A DNA stretch of 64,000 bases from Annulohypoxylon bovei var. microspora. Lineage: Eukaryota > Ascomycota > Sordariomycetes > Xylariales > Hypoxylaceae. The stretch covers positions 62,001 to 126,000 of the forward strand of contig MU405318.1 of the NCBI GenBank assembly GCA_022836615.1, in the 5' to 3' direction. Of the stretch, positions 21,912-35,453 are shown piece after piece. The notes under the pieces were generated by a model, which was not told the DNA's origin, ran no database searches, and saw only the letters and a list, made by a program, of their open reading frames with translations. Position 1 is the first letter of the stretch; the number at the start of each line of letters is the position of its first letter. Position numbers and translations under genes: made by a program.

Positions 21912-24900
21912 CTACTCCCCGCTGCCTTTTCTCTTAGCGCGTACTAACTCGGCGGCGAGCTCGTTGTTTTGTCGCTCGCTATCCTGTATTCTTTGCCTGG
22001 CCGCAGCTCGATCCATGTGTCTGGCTTCCCTTTCCTGCTTGAGCTTATACTCGAGCTCTCGCAGTCTGAACATCCACGGATTCTCGCTGCCAGTCTTTCC
22101 CGAACTGTTCTCGCCGTTGGCAGTACCGAGGCGCTCCATTTCGGACACGCCCATAGTAGAGGCGCTCCGAGTCAGGGTGCCCGGTCTGCTCTTCTCGTTC
22201 ACCTCCAATCCGGTCGTCTTGCTACGCGGGATCTTGGAGTCTCGACGATGCGGCCCGGTCGGGACGGACGGCGAAGGGCTGCCTCCGTCGATTAGGTCTT
22301 CGTGTGAGCCGTTGCTGCTGGCCTTCTTAGACCCCGACCACCCGGATCCACGAGTGCGCGCGTCGTTGGCACGCTGGAGAGTGGCGTTCTCGATCTTGAG
22401 AGCTCGGTAGGCAGTTTCCAATTGCGAGATCTTGGCCTGCGCGTCAAAAGTACCGGCCGCGATACCGGTACGGACGATAGTCTCAAGGCGCTCGAGCTTC
22501 TTGGATTTTGCTTCGAGGCTGTTCTCGAGAGACTGGTACTCTTTCCAGAGCTCGCGCTCGACCGATTTGATGCGCGACTGGAAATTGCCGACTATAGACT
22601 CGATAGTCTTGACGGCGCCCATCAGGTTCTTAGCGAAACCGGGCAGCATGGTAGACACGGACTCCAGCGAGGGTAGAGCGCGCCCGTTGATGAGGCTGTT
22701 GTCGTGGGCCCAATCAGTGCCGCACAGGGCCGAGAGGCGTGTCCACATAATGAGCAGGAGGTTGTTGCGCTCGTTGAGCTGGTCCTTAAAGGCGGCCTCT
22801 AGCTGCGCTATCCTCTTCTTGTCCGTAGCACGAGTAGTCTCGAGCTCCAGGATACGCGAATCTTGGCTCGTGACTGTCCGCGATACATGTTGATGCGTAC
22901 GCTGGAACGTCTCAAACTGGTTCTTCGTATTGCGGTGGCCCTGGCGTTCCTTGTCAAGTATCTCGGCTAATCTGCGAGATTCGAGGCTGTGAGACTCGAG
23001 AAGAGCATCGCGCTGCTTAATTATGCGATCCTTTTCAAGCATGGAATTTTTCGTAGTGTCAAGCTCGCGAACGGTGTTCTCGAGCTCTCTCTGGAGTTTG
23101 GCAATGGACTATTAGATGATTAGCAATATGTTTCCAGAAGCTACACTTCATCTCATCAGAGGTAACGTACCTTCAGTAGGCTAGACCGAGTTCCATTCAA
23201 GTCTCCCAACGCCTCTCGGAGATTGTTCTCTAGTTCCATGAGTCTCTCCTTCCACTCAGTAGCCTCGACCTCTCTGCTGGTCAAGTTCTTACGTAGTCGC
23301 CTAGCCTCGTCCTTGGAGGTGGAAACTTCGCGGTTGAGCTCGTTGAGAATATGCTGGACCTCTTCCTTCTCACGAGTGGCTACGATCTCGCGCTGCTTAC
23401 GCTCGTTAGCGAGGCGATGCTCCAACTCCTTAGTTCGGTCACGCTCCTCCCTAATGGTCTGCTCGGCATTGGCGAGCGCAGCTTCGAGGTCGCCGATCCT
23501 GATCTTGTCGGCCTCTTGCTCCTCGCGCAGGAATGCGATTTCACCCTGGCTCGATTCTTGCTGAACCCCGAGGCGTTGGGCCTTATCATTCGACTCGAGG
23601 AGCTTAGCTTCGAGATCCTCGGACTCCTTGTTTGATTCGGTGAGCTCGTGTTCGAGCTGTTCTATTCTTCTGAGCTTCTTCTCCTGCTCGTCCTCGAGTC
23701 GGACAAGCGCCTCGCTCATCTGCCGCATCTCTTCCTGCAGAGCGTCAAAGTTCTCGGAGCGATCTTGCAATTCTATCTGCAACCGCTGGATCTCTTCGGT
23801 CTTCTGGTCGCTCTCGGCCTCTAAGGAATCGATCTCGTCTTGAGCTTCCTTCCGGAGAATATCGAATTCGTTTTCTAGGTCGGCATGCTCTTGCAGCACC
23901 TCGTCACGTTCTCCTTGGATCTGCATCAAGTCATTCGTCAATCTCTGGTACTCTTCTTCGAGAGCACTATTCTGTTCCTCGAGCTGTCTTTTAGCCTCGC
24001 CGCTGGTGTCCAACTCCTGCATGCACGTCTGCAATTCGCGCTGTAGTTCCTGCTTCTCAAACTTGATCTCGTTGATCTTGTCACGATGTTCAGCAAGCTT
24101 GTTCTCTAACTCCTCGCGGTCAGGATCCTCTTCGACCGTCATGGTCAGTCTCGTGCGACCGCTTCCTCGCGAAGTTGACCGCTCATGTCCACCAGCACGT
24201 GATGCCGATCGATCGAGGAGACTATCGATAGTCGAAGGTGCCGGTCCCCCGCGACGCTGCGCCAGCTTGAGGTCTTCGATCTCTTGATACAGCCTCTCCT
24301 TCTCGCGATTACGCGAAGTGAGCATAGAAGTCTGCGCACCAACTTCTCTCCTCAGCTCGGCGTTTTCGTGACGCAGCTGCTCACCCTCCCGGCGGAGTTC
24401 GTCGACGAGGGTCGCGGACTGGCTGGACACAACAGTAGGATCAATCTCCCCGGAGAGGCCAGAAACAGGCCGCGACCTAGACGGCGACATCGGCCTAGCC
24501 TTTCGCGTGATGTTGTAGATGTTAGTCGTATGGTGCATACCGCCACCTGGGGGAGCCGTCCCATTGATCTCCTGCTTCATCCGGAAGTTCTCCTCTCGAA
24601 GCCTTCGGTTCTCGTCGTCCGATTGCTCACGGCGGGCCGTTTCCTGTTCGAGAAGGTCTTTCCACACGTCAGCCTCCTCTTGGCGACCGAGACCTTCACC
24701 GACTCGATCGCTAGCGCGGTCTCCCATAGTCTTGACGGTCTCCGCCAGCCTCCTCTTCTCTACCTGGTTGGACATGTTCTCGTTTCGAAGCTTCTCGATC
24801 TCGGAAACGTATTCCTCGACGCGGTCTCTCAGGTATATCAGCTCTTCCTCGCGTTCTTGGGCGTCGGGGTCGAAGGCCGGAGTCGTCGCGCCGTCCGACG

Positions 24901-26623
24901 AGTACCCGCTCCTGGCAGTGCTGGGACGGTCCTCCTCGTCACGATCGCGAAGCCGCTTCTCCAGCTCCTTGACGCGTCGTCTGAGGACCTTGTTGTCCCG
25001 CTGGATAATCGCCAAGGAGGTCCTGAGCTCGACATTCTCCGAGATCATCTCCTTAATACCTTCTTCGGAGAGTTTGTCCAGGCGATCAGAGAGGAACATA
25101 ACCTTTAACTTGAGATCAAAGTTCTCCTTAGACAGCCGCTCGATGGTGCTAGACTGCTCCTTGAGCGTTAGATTCTTGCCGCTGCGACCGGTGGTCGTGG
25201 TACTAGCCGCGGGCGTGTAGTTGGATACCTTCCTATAGGGCTCGCGCATCGGTGTCGACAGCCCGCCTTTATTCTTATACTCCTTCGCCAGGGACTCGGG
25301 TACTTCGACGTTGCGGACATGCCTGGCAATAACGGTATCGGTAGGCGCCATGAGGGAGTTTCGCTTCGCCTTCGGAGTCGCGAGCGGGTCAGCGCGGCGA
25401 TCAGGCATAGGGCTCTCGACCTCCTCTAGAGGCTCTAGAGCATCTGGCCGGATGGGGTCCGGAGCTTCATCAAAACCAGAGGCCATACTCCCGATACTTA
25501 CAGAACGAGATAGAGTCTGGCTAATACCCCGCGTCATGCCATATGCCGGGAGGGCCCCTCCGGACTGGAGCGCGTAGTCGGCACCCAAGCCGACCGTAAC
25601 GTCGCTGTCGACATCCTCGTTGGAGACGAAGGAAGAAGTGGAAGAGCGCGCACTCGCATTCCTGCTACGAAGGTACTTGGGGCGCTTGCTAATCTTTAGA
25701 GAGTCTCCCGGCGTATGTCCAGCAGCATCGGTGGGTAGTTTACTTGGATCCTGGTCGGAAGCCTGGTGATGAAGAGCAGGAACATCGGCGAAGGTGTCCT
25801 CCGGCGGCGCATCGAGGGCTGAATTCTCATGCAACGGAGAAGCCGAGCCGTCGTGCTCACTTTTTCTGTCTTCGTCAACAAATTTGCTAGCTCTAGATAT
25901 AGCTCTATACACCGTGCGAGCGGTAGCAGCGGTTGTGGGGGAGGATAGGTTCTCCAGCGAAGATGTGGTATTGCCTGTTTCGACAGCACTAGAATCGTCA
26001 GGTTGGTGTCGCGAAAGAGAGTCGTGCATCGGCGTGGTCGGGTTTTCCGAATCAGGTTTGGTCTCAGCATATATCGTGTCGGCATGGCGGTCAGGATGCG
26101 AATCGGGTTGCGTCTGTAACTCAGGCGGACGGGGTTCTGGGATGAAGGCAGATTCTATCGGCGACGATGGCGCAGGTGGTGAGAGTATCCTCACAGGCTT
26201 CCTCGTGTTTTTATCGAACAGGTAAGTGTCGTCAATGCCAGCATCGGGACTACCGACCTGGATTGGCGATATGGGAGGTATAAAGCTAGACTCGACATTT
26301 TCTGCCAGGTGAGCTCTTACTTGCTGCTCTTCGGTGACAGAGTCGAGATGCTTGTCGTCATTATCGAACCGTGTAATTTCAACAAAACTACTATCATCAG
26401 GCGGCGTACGAAGGTGGATGGGAGGGACGTTTTCTTTCTTAGGCAAGGGAGTATTTGCGCCTGTGTCTGTGTTTGTGATCGTTTCTGTGCCCGCATTTGT
26501 GTCTGCACTCGTGCTCTCCTCTGCGGCGGTAGGATTTCGAACAGTGGCCTCACTCTCGACCTCAGAATGCGGTGCAATGTCGTTGACAGAGCTCTGATCG
26601 ATGCGACTATCGTCTTCAGCCAT
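21912..26623 (-). CDS. apsB: Mto1/ApsB-type microtubule-organising centre scaffold
   Basis: Exons 26623-23171 and 23108-21912 give 1549 residues; the 62-base intron (GTACGT ... TAATAG) is phase 0 (SLLK-SIAKLQRELENTV). The first ~470 residues are disordered, Ser/Pro/acidic. A CM1 (centrosomin N-terminal motif) lies at about 483-545 (NLTLKEQSSTIERLSKENF, LKLKVMFLSDRLDKL), which in relatives binds and activates gamma-tubulin complexes. A long coiled coil fills most of the rest. The last ~55 residues (WMFRLRELEYKLKQEREARH, AAARQRIQDSERQNNELAAE) match the Mto2-binding region of fission-yeast Mto1. This end distinguishes it from the pericentrin-like PcpA/Pcp1, which has a CM1 too but a PACT domain at the C-terminus. 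It should nucleate microtubules at spindle-pole bodies and septal MTOCs. The domain evidence is strong. Confidence 0.9.
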
Positions 26624-29521
26624 CGTGTCGGCGACTGGAACTCAATTAGGATCCAGTCTCGGGTAGTATCATGTATCGGGCCAAGCTAGGAGTAGGTAAA
26701 ATGAGGATATGTAGTGTTGTATTTATTGCGAGCCGATGTCGTCAGCAGACTATGTAAGGACGACACGTTAGCGACGCGAAGCAATGTCATATGTGTTGAT
26801 TGGTGTGTGGTAAGAGTCGAATTTTGCGAGGCGTTCAGGTGCGTGTGGTGTTTGTAAAGGTGTAAAGGTTGAGGGTGATGTGAATGTAAATTCTTCGACG
26901 GTGTTGATAAAAAATAATTGGCACCAGCAACGACAACAATGCGCTGCTGCTACTGCCTCTTCTTCATTCGGCCAGGGCTAGAAGTCACAACCTTGAACTG
27001 ACAAGGTTAAAAAATCTTATGATATTGATAAGTAGCCTTTTAAGCTTAGGTGGTAGCTGCCAGCTTGGAGGGGCTGCTAGTGCACTTGTTTCGCTAATTC
27101 ATGGAATTCATCGTCATAATAATCTAATCGGTCTAATTGGTGATGAAAAAAAAGATAAAAGAAAGGACGATGGTATGCAGGTAGATTTTATTCAATTAGA
27201 AGTTGTTACATCTTCTTCTTATTCGTCGTCCTGTCCTCTTCCCTTTCCATTTCCACTTCCCTTTCGTTTCCCCTTCTTACCGATCAAATGGATTGGCGCT
27301 CAGATCCACGGACCCATTAGAAGACGCGCTCGGTCCCTCGTAGGTTGCTATCTTAGCGTTAAAAACCAGGGGCAATTCGTTTCTTCGTTGCTAGGGCACC
27401 AACGGGAGGACCCATACCCATACTAGCCGCATACGTACTGTACTGTACATCAAGTATTACCCACATATCCGAAATCCCAGGCCAGTATTTTCATGTTACT
27501 ATTTTGCTCGTACGAATACATCCATGTCAAATCAGACCTCAAATCTTTCGTACGATTGATAGATTTGACATGCAGAAAACTGCGCGACATATCTGAAGGC
27601 TGAACAGTCGACACGTAATATCAGGTACTTAAGTAGGTACTTATGATCTGATCTAAAGGCATCATCACATGTACATAATGATTGTCATTGAATTCCAATC
27701 TACATATGTAGGTACATAACTTCAAGGTTTCTATGAGGCATCGAGTTTACTTTCCAATACTAAATATCCATTTAACTCCTTACAAAGCATGCTGATCTTT
27801 TTCAACCACATACGGTGTTATAGGAGAAATACGTATGTAATATATTCCTACTATATTTCTTATAAACGTGACACTTAGGAGTAAAATTTTCGATGTATAC
27901 CTAGGTTATAAGTCGAAATGGCTATTCATTCCTACATAGGGTAGCTTTTACCACCTTGATAGGTACCTACCTCTCAAGAAATCTCCGAGATATTAAATCT
28001 AATATATTTCTGGTAGTATCTGGTTGTTAATCCCATTGGCTACCGACCAGCAGAACCCCGTGTTAATCAACGATTACCTACCTAGGTACTGTTCAGAGAA
28101 ACCCACATAACATATCTCGTACATGTTGGTTTCTCATACATGCTATGCCAGTAGTCATTTTCTTTTGTTGATCTCGTCTTTGAAGACCTCATCTCACAGC
28201 TAACTAACCACCTGGGCAGCTACGGATCATGTTACATGATACACGACACCATATAACTAGTATAATATTATTATTTTGCGCTAAGCTATCATAGACATGT
28301 AGCTTGAGTTATCCTCACCATCGAGTATTGACTTGACAGACTGTTCCAGGATAAAAGGATGGGATACACTAAATAGTGAATGCTGGAGTCGGAAAATAAG
28401 CAGTACCCGTGGCGCGGGTATAGGCGTGTACCGTGTGTCGAATTATAAGGTCGAAGCTATTAATTACTCAAATTGGAAAGTGGGGTTCCTTGTCAGAGAT
28501 CCCGCTATGATCTGTGCAATTAATACTCATGTACATACCTAGTCCCCGTGGACCGCCCTTATCTGAGAGAACCTTATCGTTGATAAGCCTTGAGTTGACA
28601 TCCAAAGCCATAAGCCACCTGCTGGGCGCCTCCAACTCGATATCTTGACAAGAACAACGACAACAATGATTTACTAAAACTAGGATATACCGTATCAACT
28701 TCCAAGGTTATCCTATGCATTCAATCATATGGAATATATATATTCACATATTCACAAGTTTTGTATTCATTGTTGAAACTTGACGTACAAAAATGAGGTG
28801 GTTTTTTCTCGTAGAGGCAAGTTGAATACATCTACGCCTGGTATAATTGAGCAGGTAGTGAATGATACTAACCTTCATCAACAGGACCACATCGTTGAAT
28901 TGGTAGGCACAGATACTATTCTATACCGACTTAAGTACTCAAAATAATCAATATGCAAGTCTCTGATATAACCTTTTCGATTTCCAGCTCCTCCGGTCTC
29001 CTACTTTCCAACGAGGCGTCCAGCGCATCCATCGGACCGTACATAATTTCAAACATGGACGAGATCCTACCGAACCGTTGCGAGGGGGAGAGGCTACCCG
29101 TACGTGTATACCCAGGTAGTCATCATATAAAAAAGGGGATTGAAACATCAGACTGAACTGAACGTGGACAGGAGAGCCTACTGATACAAGGCTAAGTGGG
29201 TTTCTATCCCATTTCGTCGACGAACTGCGGAATCAGGTCCGCGGCAAGAAGTGAACAGTAAGCCTGCCTCACTGGCAAATTGCCAGTGACAATTACGAAT
29301 TAAGAGTATGTAATAATAGGCAATCTATTCTACCCAAATTGCTATTTAGAATTAGGACTAACACTTTCGAAGCTACCTATATTCCATCAATACAAGCATA
29401 TATTAACCGAGGGACTGAGGACCCGGGCATTCTTAAGGAACGCGGCATCATCGTATCATTTCTTCTGCCCCCTTCTCACCACCTCCAACGCACACACGTT
29501 GCTTTTTAGATGTATATAGGT
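26624..29521. other. Long AT-rich intergenic region
   Basis: 2.9 kb between the 5' end of the Mto1/ApsB gene and the 3' end of the permease gene. It is AT-rich with many CCTAGG/GGTACCTACC motifs (for example near 27960 and 28080). A 21-base inverted repeat lies at 29269-29289. Short open frames at 27019-27426 and 28333-28542 have no coding character. No tRNA was recognised. Confidence 0.45.
29269..29289. repeat. Near-perfect inverted repeat (hairpin)
   Basis: Arms TCACTGGCAA and TTGCCAGTGA are exact reverse complements separated by one base. The repeat lies about 230 bases beyond the permease stop codon. Direct observation; it may be a 3'-region hairpin or a bound palindrome. Confidence 0.85.
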
Positions 29522-31783
29522 TCAAAGAGGAGGTGTGCACGAGAGACTCGTGGCAATGTTGCTGTTGAACGCCTGACGCAGGCTTTCGATGCTGCTGTAG
29601 CAGCCGAGAGCGCACGTCACCAGGGCGCCGAGAAAATAGAAAATGTTGAATGAGTTGAAGAACGGCTTCTTCATAAACCCACGCCTCCATCGTTTCCAAC
29701 CGTGGTCCACATAGTTGTAGGTCTGGGTCGCCGGATCAAATCTTTCTTCGGCTTCGACCATCGCGTCCTTCCTGATCCAGTAGCCGACGGCAAGCCAAGC
29801 TGGAAAGGTGTAAGTGAAAGATAGAATGAAGAGCGCGCCGACCAAGCCGACGATATATGAGAATTGCGGCACGGTCGCAGCTATGATGAACGCAATCGCC
29901 CAGTATACCGGAATGAGCGCGGCCCACCATATCTTTCCTATCCTGGTCGTCAAGTCCGGGAACTTCAAGAGCTCGTGAAACACCTCGACGTATACGACCT
30001 TGAGGCCGATATTGCTGTATAGCACTGCCGCGACGAGATTGCTAATCAAGCTCAGGATGTTTCCGGCTGTCTGGATGCCATACATCGCAATGCCCTGGTT
30101 TGCCGGGTTGTACGTATACTGACCCTGATACGAGTACATGAAGATGCCGAAGAACATGTACATCGAGTAGATGAATATCTCGGCGACGAGCAGGCTTTTC
30201 CAGAAATCCATCGGGTGTCTAGAGATCGATCAGCATTAGTAAGAGTATCGTAGTGTTAGCCGACCGGCCTGGGCAGCTGGGCAGCTGGGCTACTTAGATA
30301 CCTCATCTCAGCCAGGAGAGCCGCGAAGAGCATCGCCCCTCCGTACGCGTACACGGCTACGTTTAACCCGTTCAGAGAGCCGACGAATCCGTCGCCGCCC
30401 GTCGCTAGTCCGGGAGGAGGCGTTCCGGCGAACGTCTGGATGGGCAAGCCCGGCGGCAGACCGAAACTCGTCTCTATCGCCGCGTAATTCGGACCATATC
30501 CCACAGAAGCCATACTATCCCAGCTCGATCAGCAACGTCCAACACACGGGAATCCACATATACTACCGCACTTACCACATTAATACGAGGGCTACCGTCA
30601 GCCAGACAGAGAGATTGGCAAGCCAACCAAGCCGCTGGAGGGTTCTAATCTGCCCCAGGACAAAGCCGGCAGCCATGAAGATGAGCATGCACGCCACAAA
30701 GCAGATTCCCATGCTGTCCCCGGAAGAGCCGCGGCTGATCTGCGAGATGCTCTGCCCGTTGCTCAGAACGAGAACCGCCACGGTGAGCAGCAGCTGAAGG
30801 GCTTGCGCGACATTGACGAAATGACGGGCGCGGGCGCCGAATATGCGGAAGAAGAAGTCGCCGTACCCCCTGATGGGGAACTTGTTCGAGTCTAACCCGC
30901 AGAAGACCTTCCAGAGGATCCACCCCGAGCTAAAGCGTCGCCGGTTAGACAGCATAAAATATGACGGGTTATGACACGTCTGGACTCACTAGTATGACAT
31001 GGCGCCGAAGACGGTATACAACGCGACGCCCGGGCCATAGCCTAATTGGGCAAATGCCCAGCTGGGAGAGGTTCAGTTATGATCGTCGCGTCAGGATAGT
31101 ATCATCACTCACGGTGCTCCTGCCGGGCCTAAGATATCAGTTGTGATGAGGTAGAAGATCGTACCCCAGCTAGCAGTTCTCATCGCTCGACCAGCAGCGT
31201 GCCGCTGAGCATCCGTGACTCCGTAGCTGCCACTGCCAGTCCTCTCTGTGGTCTGGAGGGCACTGTTATTGTGGCCTTTCTCATCGGTTTCCTTAGCGGA
31301 GAGGGATTCTGCCACCTGAGGCGTCGACACTGCTGGATCTGCCGGGCCCTTGTAGAACCGCCCCTTAATTACATTCTTGATTGACCGCGGACCGCGAGCG
31401 GCTATGAACTGAGCATTGGCCTCTTCTTCCTCGGCACGCGTGATCGCGGCATAGTGCATGTACTCTTCGAAGCTGACTGTTCGGTCACTGAAATGTTCGA
31501 TCCGGCCTACTACATCAGCCGCAATGTTCTCCGCCTGGTAGGATGACTTTCGAGCGTCGCCGCCGTCGAGGGCAAGATTCGTCGAGGGAATGCTAGTCAT
31601 CATGGGCAAATCATCACCAAGAGCCTGACTTCGATGCGTTGAATTAGGACGGTATTTCTTGCACAGGTGGCCAACGGGCCACCGTGCTTTAAGACTGCCG
31701 CAGGGTGGTAGCATCGAGCCAGCCTTGTTATCTATCAGCTGCAAGCGCCCTATCACGCAAGAGACGGCGCTCTCCAACGGCAT
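29522..31783 (-). CDS. Amino acid permease, AAAP family
   Basis: Five exons (31783-31113, 31061-30990, 30929-30576, 30514-30302, 30218-29522) join in frame to 668 residues; all introns are GT-AG and phase 2. About 200 hydrophilic N-terminal residues precede the transporter core. The core begins at SWGTIFYLITTDILGPAGAP-WAF, the unwound first helix of the AAAP fold. Further hydrophobic helices follow (ALQLLLTVAVLVLSNG, MGICFVACMLIFMAAGFVLG, NVAVYAYGGAMLFAALLAEM). The conserved cytoplasmic turn MRHPMDFWKS is rebuilt across the last intron. The family transports neutral and other amino acids with protons or sodium (Neurospora mtr is a member), probably at the plasma membrane; substrate is unknown. 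The start may really be Met61-62 (near 31603, MMTSIPST), giving about 608 residues, because the first 60 residues look unlike coding sequence. Confidence 0.88.
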
Positions 31784-33006
31784 GGTAAGTTGCAGGGCCT
31801 GGCAGATAGGGTCGCCTTAACCCCTGCAACCTTCTTGTATTAGTCCCTTACGCCGGTTTATGTTGGGTGACACCTTGGCAGGATTGGTCAATCTCTCCAA
31901 CAGCAATTGTGAAGCCTTTATTTGAAATTCCAAATTCCAATCGCCATCGAGCTGATGGGAAGAACTATCTTATGGGTGGGACAACCCTCTTTCTGGCGAT
32001 TACTACATATGCCTCGAAGATGTGTTAGCACCGAGATAAGCATCTCGCCACATCCTACAACGTCTTTGGGCTTGTGATCCTCCAGTCGCTTTCATCGGTC
32101 CAACCAATGTCACAGGTTCTGGGGGGCGTCGCTATCGCTTTCGGTTGCTGGCGATCTAGTATTTACATACGACGAGGAAAAAGAATCTGCGTAGGAATCC
32201 TTCCTAGATTCTTCACTGGTCTAGATTCGGTTGTGTATAAGAAATGCCGCCGACATGGGTTATTGTGGAGCGATCAACTCCGTGTTCTAATGACACCTTC
32301 TGTTTCTAACTTAGTCATTCTAGCCATTAAAAAATCCGGGGAGATGAGATGTGCATACCCTGAAATCAGTCGTATAGTACACCAACAAGGTCGACGACTC
32401 AACCACTAAGGCCCTAAACGAATTAGTCTAGCCATATAACTTGGTATCACGTTAAGCCGCATCTCGGTACGGTCATTTACACATTTTCGACTATCATCTT
32501 GAAAGAATCTAGATCGTTTACCTAATCCTTACCCCCTTTTCCTCTAACGGGGCTCTTTATTGGGTATACTTACGTCTACAGCCGAATTTACTACTTACCT
32601 ATATTCTTACCTTTACTACCTAGTTATAAGATCTAGAAATTAATTAACAGGATTAAAAACTCTAGATCCATTAGGTTAGGTAAGTTTTAACAAACACGAG
32701 GCAATATCCATAAAAACCAACCTAGGTAGTTGAAGTGTTCAATATTTCGCACCGAAAACCCTGGTGATAGGGGTATATGTAGCTGTAGGACAGCTAACCA
32801 AAACCTGTGGTAGCAACATATGCCTACCTACCTAGATATATACACATGTATATCTCATTCTGCGTACCTTCTGCATTAGGGAAGGAGTATCGCCACTGGC
32901 AATAAAACGCAGAGTCTCCTATATCCACCAAAGCTAGTCAGCAACTAGGAAGTAGCTCGATTCCTCAGCTACCTAGGTACCTACCTAGGCAAGTTAAGAC
33001 AGGCGT
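31784..33006. other. Intergenic region between tandem minus-strand genes
   Basis: 1.2 kb with the permease promoter and the DUF1479 gene 3' end. An ACCTAGGTACCTACCTAGGC palindromic cluster is at 32971-32990. No gene is seen; the open frame 32074-32409 lacks recognisable features. Confidence 0.45.
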
Positions 33007-34622
33007 CTAGAATCTGAGAATTTCATTCGCCAGCGAAGTAACGTTCTTGGCCCCGTTGGTGTCTGCGGCAGCTGGGACAAGCTTCTCGAAACCAAAAGCA
33101 CGTAGCCCGTCGGAGGCAGCATACGAACGAAGGGACGACTCCGTCTGCCTGTTGATGTGATCGGCTTCACCTCGACCGCCGGGAAAGTCTGGCCCGGGGG
33201 TTCCGTCCAAGAACGCCGCTCTCTGGCGGGCGAGATACCTGGAGTTCAGCTCCGTCACTGGGCAAACCGGGATGTACAACACGCTCGAATCCGAATTGCC
33301 CTTATGCACCTTGTCGACGGCGTGAATAGCTAATCGATTTATCAGTCTCCGCATCGTCGAGGGGATACATGTCTTACTCACTGTCGCAGTGCCATACCAC
33401 GTAGTCACCCGGCTTAATGGGTGGGACGTGCACCATAGTGTTTTCGAGGTCTAGGTGTGGATGAAGAGCCGCGTCTAGCTCTTGTCCGTGCCCGGGGGTC
33501 GCCCCCTGAAGCTCGCTCGTCATTTCAGAGCCGGTAAATTTCCAATTTTCGGCAGCGAGATATTCATCGGGGAAGGCTTGGTTGGCATTCTTAACCGGCT
33601 GGAAGAAAGGACGGAGTAGAAAGTATGCTGTCGACAGCTTCATCGCCGGATTCACCATGAGGGTCCCTTCGAGGGGCTTCGTGTTGCTCATGCTGAGCCA
33701 ACCCTGAAACATGCGGAACATGGAGGCGGCACCCAGCCCGTTATAGTTATCCATAACAGCTGGCACACGCGCACTGGCATCCCACGGATCGAAGTCTTCC
33801 CACGCGCCGTCAAATATCTTGTTGTACACTCCACCACGCCCGTAGCCGTCCAACTCCCATCTCTCGACGCTACCTCCGTCGACATGAGGACCCAGAGCGA
33901 ATGTGGCATCGCCGGGCTGTCTTATACGGACGCGATCTGCATAAGCCAAGGGCTGCGACATGGATATAGCGCTGTCGGGGTCTGACATGTGCCATAGTTT
34001 CATGAGCGCCGCCTGGGCTCGCAGCAGGTTCGGATGTGCCCTGGCGCGGAGCTGAGGCGCAGACCAATATAGCTCGTAGACCTGCGGATTATCCTGGGGA
34101 AATGCTGATCCCAAAGTCAGCTAGGTATACTACCTAGGTTTGTGAGATATTCTTTATGGCGTTACCTTTTGTTTGAGGGTTTTGCCTCACATATTCCTCG
34201 ATTTCGTCCTTAAATGAACGGGCCTCGTCTTCCGGAACTACTCCCCTAATGACGGCAACGCCTCGCTTCTTGATCTCTTCGCGGAACCTGGTGAGGTCTG
34301 CGTCCAAATCTTTGAAGTTGAGGCTAGGAATAATATTAGGGCCCTTTTCAGCGATCGTCTTATTCTCACGCTTAAGCTCGGCCAGGAGCTTATTCCAACT
34401 ATCGACTACGCGGTCTTCGTGGCCACTAACTAAGGTCTGTTTGAGATGGAGAAACCGTCGGGGGAGAGGCTCCCTCGCACCCCCAGACAACGAAACAAAG
34501 GAATCAGCAATATTACCCTCTCTCTTAGTCTGCGTCTGCGTCTGTGTCTGCGTTGCCGACATCGCGATCGACCGCGACTGAAAAATATTTCTCGGTATCA
34601 ACCTTGAAAGAGTGCGAGTCAT
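33007..34622 (-). CDS. DUF1479 protein, putative Fe(II)/2-oxoglutarate-type oxygenase
   Basis: Exons 34622-34166, 34104-33382 and 33329-33007 give 500 residues. Introns (62 and 52 bases) restore the conserved joins QTK-AFPQDNPQVYELYW and WHCD-TIHAVDKVHKG. The family (bacterial YbiU relatives) has a jelly-roll fold like 2-oxoglutarate oxygenases. A candidate metal triad is visible: His226 and Asp228 in GPHVDGG, and a distal His at 391 or 396 in WHCDTIHAV. No substrate is established for the family that I can name. The N-terminus (MTRTLSRLIPRNIFQSRSIA) is rich in Arg and Ser without acidic residues, like a mitochondrial presequence; a Met at residue 21 could be an alternative cytosolic start. 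A TQTQTQTQT run follows. The gene is divergent from the Zn-cluster regulator at 35454 with an 831-base shared upstream region. Confidence 0.88.
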
Positions 34623-35453
34623 AAGTGTGGAGGTCGATCACATTGCACTTCGAATAGGGGAAGAAAATACGAAGACAATCGTACCATTAGTCTAGATAGG
34701 TAAATGATAATAATAATATATACACGGCGTGGAAGTCAAGACATGATTGGCATCTTCATACATGCCGATGCGACTGCGGAACTGCCTGGAAGGTGTTTAG
34801 CAAGGCGGCTTTAGCATGTGCTATGGATATCGTACCTAGGTAACTAGATAGACTATAGACTATAGGCTATAAACGACCATAGGCATTCATCATCATCAGG
34901 TTTCCTTTCCCTTTCTAGTCACTCCCGCTCTAAATATTAGTTTGGTATTGCTTCTATCAGTCTCTTCTCCAATTCTGAACCTGCTTGAGACTGGATAGTT
35001 TCGGAGTTTCCGTTTACACTCAGCAACCCAGCAGGCGGGGTGCGGGGACGCCCTGTTCGAAAGATGACCCCGACGCAAACAAGACAGTCGGAGATGCCGT
35101 ATCAGGTTAGTCCGCCTGTGCTTTTGCTACCTCGGTATGCACAGCAGACTTTCACAATGGACCCTCACCAGACCTCGACGTTTTGAGAGTCTGCTCCCCG
35201 TCCGTCCGCTCACCGGTTGGCGTGCGTACTCAGTGATGTTTTCCCAAGAGTTCTCTGTATTTTGCGTGCATTGATCGTTTATGCAATATCTCGACAATCT
35301 TCTTTTTTACCACTTCTTAACTGGATATTTTTTATTTATTATTTATTCATTTTTATGATGTGGCACCGCAGATCGTCTTCTATCGAGAGTTGACATCCCT
35401 CGAGATCGGACGTCGGAGTTGACATTTCTGGAGCTTCGCCGCACGTTGCGGCT
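34623..35453. promoter_or_regulatory. Divergent promoter region, DUF1479 / Zn-cluster regulator
   Basis: 831 bases between start codons of an oxygenase-like gene (-) and a fungal transcription factor (+). The arrangement is typical of a regulator next to its target. Zn-cluster factors often bind CGG triplets; several CGG/CCG occur (for example near 35150-35215), but no clear spaced repeat stood out by eye. Confidence 0.45.

Noticed and set aside
24284..25220. Plus-strand frames of 274 and 233 codons inside the Mto1/ApsB gene
   Set aside because: The opposite strand carries a continuous coiled-coil protein with CM1 and Mto2-binding motifs. The plus frames are Ser/Leu-rich mirror images of coiled-coil codons.
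27190..27420. Minus-strand stretches with protein-like composition (NAKIATYEGPSASSNGSVDL; MGPPVGALATKKRIAPGF)
   Set aside because: Each is under 40 codons, they lie in different frames, and the DNA further upstream is AT-rich without exons. They could be chance or a relic; not enough to call a gene.
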